A DNA stretch of 64,000 nucleotides, taken from Betaproteobacteria bacterium. Its GTDB lineage: Bacteria > Pseudomonadota > Gammaproteobacteria > Burkholderiales > SG8-41. The position numbers and the translations under genes were made by a program. The stretch lies in NCBI GenBank assembly GCA_021732605.1, contig JAKFUS010000014.1:23644-87643 (forward strand), given 5' to 3'. This document shows positions 57,798 through 64,000 of this stretch, in pieces (position 1 is the first letter of the stretch; every line of letters starts with the position of its first letter). The notes below the pieces were generated by a model. It saw only the letters and a list, made by a program, of their open reading frames with translations. It searched no databases and was not told where the DNA came from.

Positions 57798-58702
57798 TTT
57801 CGCTCCTTTGCTTGCAACATATTAAACAGAAAATGCGAGTAGTCACGGCCGCCAGTTCCTGGACAGGGCTGTCCCCAATAACGTACCTGGTCGGTATAAC
57901 TAGTATCGACAGCATCTCGTCCAAAAGCCCTCCAAATACCCACTACGTCGTTTGTACTCAAATCCACTAGAAGCACCTCGCCACCCCAAATTCCTGATTC
58001 TCGATCATTAAATGATTCGGTCCCGCGAACGACGTAACCATACTTTGCGGATATTCTCTCTATCGGTTGAACGAGAAACTTTTTCGTGTCTGTAGGACTT
58101 CTCTCAAAACGCAGATACTTGGCGATCGGAAATTGCTTTCGCTCTTCCGCACGCACCATTCGCTCGACAAAGACGAATGGTGAATTGGGCCGCACCAAGA
58201 GTTCCTCCGGATTCGTAGGTACGCTGCCGATCGCGAACTCTTCAGAATAAGAAGAAAGTGAATTGCGCCAAGGAATAAGTGGCGCTCGCATAAAAGCAAC
58301 ACCTTCGACGTACGCTGGCCCCTTCAAACTAACTTGAATGACTTCCCTCTCACACAACGCCTCAAAATATTCCTCCGCCGACCGATAATCCGCACGCCTT
58401 ACCCGCGGCTTGTCAAGCGGCGGTGGCAACTGGATCGAGTACGCAAACTTGCCTTCCGGCGTCGCCAGCACGGCGGCATGGTCATAAGGCTTGATTTTGA
58501 GGACTTCGCAGTTCATTAATCCCGACTTGCGACGGTATTCAGGATCGTTTGGATCAAGATAGGGGCCGATTTTTCGTTCCCGGCAGACTGCATCCACATT
58601 CGCCAGCGCCTTGCGGAACTTCTCGCCCACGGTTTCGCCAAACAGCCCACCGGGGCTGGCACAGCCGGCAATCATCAGCAGTCCAATCAGTATTTTTTTC
58701 AT
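57794..58702 (-). CDS. Unknown lipoprotein, first gene of the RTX operon
   Basis: This 302-aa protein has a signal peptide with lipobox LLMIAGC (lipidated Cys at residue 14). The mature part is a mixed fold with Cys pairs and aromatic strands ([48 protein letters not shown]). I do not recognise the family. The stop overlaps the RTX start by 4 nt (ATGA), so the two proteins are made together. A plausible role is to retain, fold or protect against the lipase-type RTX protein at the outer membrane, but this rests on position only. The 25-bp palindrome is 247 bp upstream. Confidence 0.85.
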   Translation of the reverse strand: MKKILIGLLMIAGCASPGGLFGETVGEKFRKALANVDAVCRERKIGPYLDPNDPEYRRKSGLMNCEVLKIKPYDHAAVLATPEGKFAYSIQLPPPLDKPRVRRADYRSAEEYFEALCEREVIQVSLKGPAYVEGVAFMRAPLIPWRNSLSSYSEEFAIGSVPTNPEELLVRPNSPFVFVERMVRAEERKQFPIAKYLRFERSPTDTKKFLVQPIERISAKYGYVVRGTESFNDRESGIWGGEVLLVDLSTNDVVGIWRAFGRDAVDTSYTDQVRYWGQPCPGTGGRDYSHFLFNMLQAKERK

Positions 58703-59160
58703 GCCGATTCCTTATCAGAGATTCTTGAGAAGAAACTCAGTAAAAAAATCATTCAGGGTGTTCGAACGGGAAATGGAAGGCGAGAAACAGGAAATGCAGA
58801 CAACCAGCGCATGAATGCGCTGATCCCGCGGTTGTTGCTGCAGTCGCCACCTGCTTGCCGCATGCGCACACCCCTGTCCGCAAGGCCGCAGCGTTGCGCT
58901 GGCGGCCATTTATTGTTCTGCGATGGTGTGGGGCAATCGGGGGTTGGTCAAATCTACCAAAATGATAAGTTTGGCCTCCCCGGCTGATTAATTTTCGCGA
59001 GAGTAATGACAGATTATTTTAATAAAATCATTGACTTATGATGCATTTCACGAGTGAGGCCTAGTTCCGCTTTGATTACCCGGACAGGCCCCAGGGCGGA
59101 CCTCCTATTGCATCCCTTGCAAACTATATTTCGCGATATCCCCGACTATCGGGCCTGCGA
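58703..59160. other. Regulatory region upstream of the RTX operon
   Basis: No gene is supported in this 458-bp stretch. It holds the palindrome at 58949-58973 and a weak minus-strand promoter (TTGCCC 58936-58931, 16 nt, AATAAA 58914-58909). A degenerate AT-rich repeat lies at 59013-59040 (minus strand, TGATTTTATT core). Near 59135-59160 there is a short CCCGA-CTA-TCGGG hairpin close to the transposase remnant. Confidence 0.5.
58949..58973 (-). promoter_or_regulatory. Palindromic operator candidate, site 3
   Basis: The 25-bp palindrome CAAATCTACCA ... TGATAAGTTTG has the same orientation to the minus-strand lipoprotein-RTX-HlyD operon as sites 1 and 2 have to their genes. The three central bases are AAA instead of TTT. 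As at site 2, a TTG(A/C)CC hexamer overlaps its gene-proximal end, a possible -35. Confidence 0.58.
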
Positions 59161-59289
59161 TCACACACACCCTTCGCCTCGCTTGACCGCACGGCTCACC
59201 GTCGCATAGTGCACACCAAAGCAATCGGCTATTTCCTGCATTGTGTAATCTCCTGTCGCGTAAGCAGCCGCCTCCAAATCAGGTCGGAC
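59161..59289 (-). pseudogene. Remnant of a REP-associated (RAYT-type) transposase
   Basis: The last about 40 codons, AAAYATGDYTMQEIADCFGVHYATVSRAVKRGE, match the C-terminal helix-turn-helix tail typical of REP-associated tyrosine transposases (Y1_Tnp family). The frame stays open further upstream, to 59550, but that part does not look like a transposase and overlaps the 3' end of the next gene. The catalytic HUH/Tyr domain is missing, so this is a decayed end. Confidence 0.7.
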
Positions 59290-59434
59290 CAGTGCAACAT
59301 CGCCTCGCGGTTGAGTCCCCGCTGCACCACATGGTGCGGCACTGCTGCGAAGTAACCCGCGCTCGGCGTGGCATTGCTTCACCCTCCCCTGACATACTGC
59401 AATCCGTGAAAAGAAATTGGGCTCCGCCCCCATA

Positions 59435-61456
59435 TCATTTATCTCGCGGCGCGCCATAGGGCGGAAATCCGGCCGGCGGCGGATGCCGAAACGGCGTCGC
59501 GCCGAAGTTGATTCGCCAGCCTTCTGCCTTGTCCTGCACCGAAGCGGCAATGAAATATTCCTGCCCGGTGTCGTTCAGCGGTTCGCCGATACCGCTGCCG
59601 GGCCTTCCCGTCATCCATTCTCCGTTGCGGTGCCAATACAGCAGCTGCGCATCCATGTCGAGTGCAATGCCGAACACGTCGCCATCGGTGACCTGGCGCT
59701 TGGAATAGGTACCCGCAAAAGAGAACGTCGCAGCACCGGTGCTGAGTGAATAAAGTGAGCGCTGTGATGTCACGGCGGCATTGGTCCAGGTATCGGGATT
59801 GGCGCCTTTTGCCTTGCCCCTAAACGTGATCTCGGCGTAGGCCTTGCCCATGCGGAACCCGCGGGTGGCGCGGGCATTGGTACAGGACACCGCTGCCGTG
59901 ACTTCGCTGCCGTCTGCGGAAATTGTGCAACCCTGCGCCTGCATGCGAACCCCGCCATCAACGAGATCGACCACTGCGGGGCCGGCTTTCCTGACAGGTG
60001 GATCGAGGGGCGGGCGGTACGGCGGCGGTTTCAGTCCAAACCCTGGCGCCTGCACCTCCACTTGCAGGGACACTTCGGTCGTCAGTTGCGCGGTTCCCGA
60101 GAATCCGTACCCGGTGTCCAGTATCGATCGTACGTTCGGAAACTGTGACGCGAGTTTACGTGTCCACTCCCGCGGTTGCTGCAGGCGGGCCCAGCCCCGG
60201 AAGACCACACCTTGCGGGACTGCGCCAACGGGACGCACGACCTCAATTTTTGCATCGCCAAGCGGCAGGCAGCCGGTACGCTCCAGATCCAGTGCAGCAG
60301 CCGCGTCCGTGTTCAACAGGTAGCGAGTCCCGGCACCCTGGCGCGCGCCGGCAACAGCTGCGCCGTCAAAGGGCTCGGCTGACACCATGCCGATTTTTTC
60401 GAGGCGGCGTATGAGTTCCATCGCGTATTCACGCCGTGCCTTGTCACGCTGCGGTGGCGTGTCGAAGAAAACGAAAGCTGCCGGCGCGTTCTTTTTCCAG
60501 GGGCCGCTCGACTGGTCCGCTTCGCTCCACGGCAGTTGCAGGCACGGTTCGAGCTTCTTGCGATGAATTTCCTCCATGAGTTTCGTACGCAACGCGGCAG
60601 GCGTCAGCGCGCCTGCCCGGGCTGCGCGTTTATCGGGAGTATTTTCATTCAACTCTGCCAGTTGCCGGTTCACCTGGTCGCGCATATGCGGTTGCCGCAG
60701 CATCGACGCATCAAGCGCCAGCGCCATCATCGCGTCGCGCTCGCTGAACCAGACCCCATCGCGGAGGAACATGGTCTCTTCCTTCGCGACCGGTCTGGCC
60801 ACGTCGCGGCCGACAGTACGCTCCCTGTTGAAGACATAGCTGAATTCGGGCGTTCTGGCCCAGTCGGCGGGCTCCGACGGGTGCAGCCTGAATTTCACCC
60901 GGTAAGCCTTGCCGAGGCCGGAGAGCCGCTCCGGCATCGCAATTTCATCAGCCGCTGTCAGCTCGACCGCGCGATACGTCAGGAAATCGAAGCAGTTCGC
61001 GCTGGGCCGGGCCGACGCCAGGTAGCCCTTCGGCGTAAGGCGATATTCGCGCGTCGGGCGCTCGACACCGTCGGGCGTCACGATGGTGCTTTCCTTCATC
61101 GTGAAAAACCCGGCCTGGGTAAACACCGTCAGTTCGGGCGCGCCGAATGCCATTCTCCATCCGGAGGATGCCGGCACCAGGACAATTCGGTGCGCGCCCG
61201 GAACCATCTCGTAGCGGATGTCGTCGAAACCCTGATCCACAATCCGCATAATCAGCGATAACGCCGCACAGGGCGGTTCGCCAAACTCCCCAGTCGCCAG
61301 CCGCGCCTGCAGGTTTTTTTCGAGCCCGTCCGCTGCAGCAGCGGCACCGGACATTAAAGCGGTGAGGATCAGCGGGCCGGCGCATTGAATTGCGCGCATC
61401 AAAAATTTTCTCCGGTGACCCGGCAATCCGGCAAGGCGAGTGGCAGGCCCCATCAT
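59435..61456 (-). CDS. Exported protein with C-terminal SPRY domain
   Basis: This 673-aa protein has no known family over its first about 520 residues, an exported unknown domain with scattered Cys. The last about 140 residues match a SPRY (B30.2-like) fold: GKAYAEITFRGK, GDVFGIALDMDAQLLYWHRN, GEW and WRINFGATPFRHPPPAGFPPYG. Two starts are possible. The ATG at 61456 overlaps the upstream stop and gives a twin-arginine-like HRRKFLM before the hydrophobic core. The ATG at 61399 (GGAG upstream) gives a plain Sec peptide MRAIQCAGPLILTALMSGAA. It is the last of three exported proteins in a row. Confidence 0.85.
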   Translation of the reverse strand: MMGPATRLAGLPGHRRKFLMRAIQCAGPLILTALMSGAAAAADGLEKNLQARLATGEFGEPPCAALSLIMRIVDQGFDDIRYEMVPGAHRIVLVPASSGWRMAFGAPELTVFTQAGFFTMKESTIVTPDGVERPTREYRLTPKGYLASARPSANCFDFLTYRAVELTAADEIAMPERLSGLGKAYRVKFRLHPSEPADWARTPEFSYVFNRERTVGRDVARPVAKEETMFLRDGVWFSERDAMMALALDASMLRQPHMRDQVNRQLAELNENTPDKRAARAGALTPAALRTKLMEEIHRKKLEPCLQLPWSEADQSSGPWKKNAPAAFVFFDTPPQRDKARREYAMELIRRLEKIGMVSAEPFDGAAVAGARQGAGTRYLLNTDAAAALDLERTGCLPLGDAKIEVVRPVGAVPQGVVFRGWARLQQPREWTRKLASQFPNVRSILDTGYGFSGTAQLTTEVSLQVEVQAPGFGLKPPPYRPPLDPPVRKAGPAVVDLVDGGVRMQAQGCTISADGSEVTAAVSCTNARATRGFRMGKAYAEITFRGKAKGANPDTWTNAAVTSQRSLYSLSTGAATFSFAGTYSKRQVTDGDVFGIALDMDAQLLYWHRNGEWMTGRPGSGIGEPLNDTGQEYFIAASVQDKAEGWRINFGATPFRHPPPAGFPPYGAPRDK

Positions 61457-62391
61457 TGTTTGATGATCTGGATGGAATCCGCTGTCGTCGGTATACCTTC
61501 CCGCGGTGATTTGAAACGGAATTCAAATCCGGGGCCTCCGCTGCGTTTGCGGGAAGCCACATCGACAAGCTGGTTTTTGCAGATATGCACGGTCCAGATT
61601 TCTTCACTGGTACTTTTAATGCAGCGGGCCACGGCCAGGTCGATATCGGGACAGGTTGCATTGCTGCGGGCAATTGCGGGGACTTGGGCAGCCACTTCGT
61701 CCAGCGATGCCCCGTTAAGACAGCGTTCACCCACAAAAGGAAATTTTCCGGCACTGCCCGGAGGCGGCGTTGCGGTTGACTTCAGGGCTGGTAACGCTGA
61801 AAAAACAGGATTGCCACTGACCAGGCTCAGCCCGATCGGTTTGCTGGAGCGTACGGCGGTATTGAAAGCCTGTATGCGCAGCGAATCCGACTTGAATGTC
61901 GCGCCGCCCTGGGCATGAACTAACAGGTTGACGGCCCACGGCGCGGTGAAGGTCTTCTGGGTCACGAACACGCCGGCCGTTTCACGTTGATGGTCCTGCA
62001 AAAACTCGATCTTCCCGGTGGCGATGACAAGCAGCCCAAAACCCATTTCGACTGTGACGTCGCCGTCGGCGAGGACTATGGCGTTCTGCAGCCGGCGGGC
62101 GGTCACCGGGCCCGGCGACAGGATGACGACATGGTCATCCCCTTCGATGAACTCGCCTTTTTTGGCGATCCGGCCTTCCCATCGGTTGATGTCGTCGAAT
62201 CGTTCCCGCAGCGACGGCAGTGCTTTGAGTTGATCCAGCAGGGCCAGCACATCGGCCTGGACCTGCTGGAATGAACTGGTGGGTGGATTTTTTATCGTGG
62301 CCAAGAGACGTTCTGCAGGCGTGCTGGCGTGCGCCGTGAATGGCATCGTCAGTAGAAGAAGGGTGAGCAAGTGCTGTAACAATTTGCGCAT
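61453..62391 (-). CDS. Exported protein of unknown function
   Basis: This 312-aa protein has a Sec signal peptide (MRKLLQHLLTLLLLTMPFTA, cleavage near HAS). The ATG at 62391 has GGAG 6 nt before it; the open frame begins 12 nt earlier. After a helical part (about 22-70), short strands repeat in the manner of a beta-helix (VVILSPGPVTARRLQNAIVL, DGDVTVEMGFGLLVIATGKIEF). Cys residues near the C-terminus (ATCPDIDLAVARC, HICKNQ) may form disulfides. No family is recognised. It overlaps the SPRY gene by 4 nt (ATGA), which implies joint expression. Confidence 0.82.
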   Translation of the reverse strand: MRKLLQHLLTLLLLTMPFTAHASTPAERLLATIKNPPTSSFQQVQADVLALLDQLKALPSLRERFDDINRWEGRIAKKGEFIEGDDHVVILSPGPVTARRLQNAIVLADGDVTVEMGFGLLVIATGKIEFLQDHQRETAGVFVTQKTFTAPWAVNLLVHAQGGATFKSDSLRIQAFNTAVRSSKPIGLSLVSGNPVFSALPALKSTATPPPGSAGKFPFVGERCLNGASLDEVAAQVPAIARSNATCPDIDLAVARCIKSTSEEIWTVHICKNQLVDVASRKRSGGPGFEFRFKSPREGIPTTADSIQIIKQ

Positions 62392-62532
62392 TGGAGTCTC
62401 CATGTTTCTTGACAGCCGTTAACGCGATAGACGCATAAAAATTCGTTTGTAACGCGGGCATATTCGGGATTTCAATGCGTTCACCCTATGTCATTTGCCG
62501 AATGCGCTGCCCCCTATTTCGGAGCGTGGCAA

Positions 62533-64000
62533 TCAGGGCAGCCCCACTTCGAAGAATATTCCGGTGTCCAGGTACTGGTTTGATTTCGGCTTGATGCCGA
62601 ATGCGCGTTCGGCCCCAGAACTGGCGCTGATGCCCGTGTCGGGCACGGTCGATACGGCTATGCCTTTCGCCTTGGCGTATTCCACCCGCTGCGGGCTGTT
62701 TCCACTGGTGATCACGCGGGCAAGCCTCGCGCCGGGTTTGGCCTCGACGACCCAGAGCACGGGGGCGCTTGCGGTCAAAAAAAGTCCGACGGGCTTAGCA
62801 GTTGGAAACACGGTGACTTGCACGCGGCCTTCCGGGCTTGGTCCAGCACCGGGCCGGGAACTGTCCAAGGGGGTTAATCCCTTATTGACGCTGACGGCAT
62901 GGACTTCGATGTTTTGAGGATAGGCGGGAATCGCCGGTTCCGTGGAGGCGGGCAGGAATTTCGGCAATTTGACCTGCGCACTCGTAACCTGCAGGCGGCC
63001 TTCTTTGAAAAACATTTGACCTGCCAGCGGGACACCTGCGGCCAGGACCCGGGCGTAATGTCCGAATTCATTGATGACCCGCTTGGCCGGTTCATCGACG
63101 GGTGTTATCGACAGCCGGGCGATGAAACGCATAGTTCCGCCACGCGGATCGGGCTGGTCGAAATCCAGGATTTCCTCCAGCTTGTAGGTGGCCAGGGGCC
63201 TGCAGCCCTGTAGATCCTGCGCAAACCAGGCTGTGCCATCCCGGGTCAATTCAAAGCGGGATCCGCCGACCGCAATCTGTCCGCCGAATTCCGTAGCATC
63301 CAGTAGTCGATTGGCCTTGACGAGGTCCAGTGTCTCGAGGCGGCGCAGCCAGGTGTAACCGCGCCATTTGAGCGCCAGGTCCTCCGTGAAGCGATAGGGG
63401 AGGTGATAGAACTCCAGCGCCGCAGGCGCAATGTTGCGATCCCCGACGCGGGGTGATTCCGCAACGACCTGGTCCACTTCGTTGCGCGGTGGGAGCCTGA
63501 GGCAAAGGCTGTCCCGGCTGCCCGCCCCCAGACTGGTGTCGATGTAGGACTGGATCGCCGTTTTGACACGATCAGCAGTGATCGTTCCGGCCTGCTTTGC
63601 CATTTCGATGCCATAGGCATTGATGCTGTGTCGATAATCGCGGCCTTCGACCTTGACGACCTGCAGGACATTGTCACGGAGTGCCATCTCGTACTTGCGA
63701 AAATAGGGCTTTGCACCCTGCAGGAGTGCGGCGTGCTCAGGAAATAATTGGTTGAACGAGTCCTTCTTCGCCCAGGGTACGGCATTCTTCGGCACGACGG
63801 CGGCGCTGACTTCATAGGAGACGCTGCCCTCAGCGCCAAGCTTTTTCTCGACTGAGTCGATGACGGATTGGCTTTGATGACCATGGATGAATAAACAACC
63901 ATTGGTGTTGGACGCCGCATAACCTTTCCAGGTCAACAGATAGTCAATGCCGCCTTTGGCGTTGGGCTTGCCTTCCAGGAAACCCTCGTTGCGCAGATAG
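62533..64000 (-). CDS. Unknown protein, 5' end outside the window
   Basis: The frame is open to the right edge (YLRNEGFLEGKPNAKGGIDY ahead of LLTWKGYAAS), giving at least 488 residues, with no start visible. The N-terminal half has Trp- and Tyr-rich strands, and NTNGCLFIHGHQSQSVID. The C-terminal part contains VHAVSVNKG and PVGLFLTASAPVLWVVEAKPG, then VITSGNSPQRVEYAKAKG. This resembles a domain of the form LxLxAxxPVxWxV...VIxSGxxxQ that I recall from exported bacterial proteins of unknown role. It is probably secreted or periplasmic, like its two downstream neighbours; 141 nt separate it from the next gene. Confidence 0.8.
   Translation of the reverse strand, partial: YLRNEGFLEGKPNAKGGIDYLLTWKGYAASNTNGCLFIHGHQSQSVIDSVEKKLGAEGSVSYEVSAAVVPKNAVPWAKKDSFNQLFPEHAALLQGAKPYFRKYEMALRDNVLQVVKVEGRDYRHSINAYGIEMAKQAGTITADRVKTAIQSYIDTSLGAGSRDSLCLRLPPRNEVDQVVAESPRVGDRNIAPAALEFYHLPYRFTEDLALKWRGYTWLRRLETLDLVKANRLLDATEFGGQIAVGGSRFELTRDGTAWFAQDLQGCRPLATYKLEEILDFDQPDPRGGTMRFIARLSITPVDEPAKRVINEFGHYARVLAAGVPLAGQMFFKEGRLQVTSAQVKLPKFLPASTEPAIPAYPQNIEVHAVSVNKGLTPLDSSRPGAGPSPEGRVQVTVFPTAKPVGLFLTASAPVLWVVEAKPGARLARVITSGNSPQRVEYAKAKGIAVSTVPDTGISASSGAERAFGIKPKSNQYLDTGIFFEVGLP

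Overview
The window looks like a chromosomal segment from a betaproteobacterium. It is GC-rich and carries a conserved housekeeping block in the order rne, rluC, HAD phosphatase, sppA, SAM methyltransferase, maf, yceD, rpmF, plsX, fabH, fabD, fabG, acpP, fabF, pabC, mltG, tmk, holB, tatD. This order and the sequences resemble Rhodocyclales, Nitrosomonadales and Burkholderiales. The placement is an inference from gene order and protein character; no rRNA or tRNA gene is visible to confirm it.

Region 1 (1-7961, minus strand) is an Rhs/YD-repeat polymorphic-toxin locus. A secreted YD-repeat protein (3688-7584) stops exactly where an Rhs protein would normally continue. The missing Rhs core end and the variable C-terminal toxin lie on the next gene (1637-3682), which has its own signal peptide and an insertion of golvesin-like repeats. 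A small membrane protein overlaps its end and may be the immunity protein. A second tip gene, with a different signal peptide but about 1.14 kb of apparently identical DNA, runs off the left edge. Region 2 (8236-17535, plus strand) is a tightly overlapping type II secretion / type IV pilus-like cluster: GspG, GspF, GspE, four PilMNOP-like inner-membrane proteins, a TPR-secretin-cohesin lipoprotein and three more pseudopilins. It runs without a gap into an ADP-forming acyl-CoA synthetase and an acyl-CoA dehydrogenase (17532-20830).

Region 3 (20946-39715) is the RNA-processing, fatty-acid-synthesis and DNA-replication block, ending with tatD and an exported ankyrin protein. Two unknown genes follow (39877-40816). 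Next comes a beta-oxidation operon on the minus strand: enoyl-CoA hydratase, 3-hydroxyacyl-CoA dehydrogenase and thiolase (44582-40970). Region 4 (44702-58702, minus strand) is a secretion operon made of an unknown lipoprotein, a 3909-residue RTX protein with an N-terminal lipase-type domain, and a HlyD-type adaptor. Neither an ABC transporter nor TolC is present. Region 5 (59161-64000) holds the tail of a REP-associated transposase and three exported proteins of unknown function in tandem, one of which ends in a SPRY domain.

The most interesting cross-window signal is a 25-bp imperfect palindrome. It occurs upstream of the Rhs locus (7937-7961), upstream of an unknown 131-aa protein (40861-40885) and upstream of the lipoprotein-RTX-HlyD operon (58949-58973). 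All three copies have the same orientation relative to their minus-strand genes, which suggests one regulator controlling contact and secreted factors. A second family of short AT-rich repeats, mostly just 3' of genes, is also scattered through the window.
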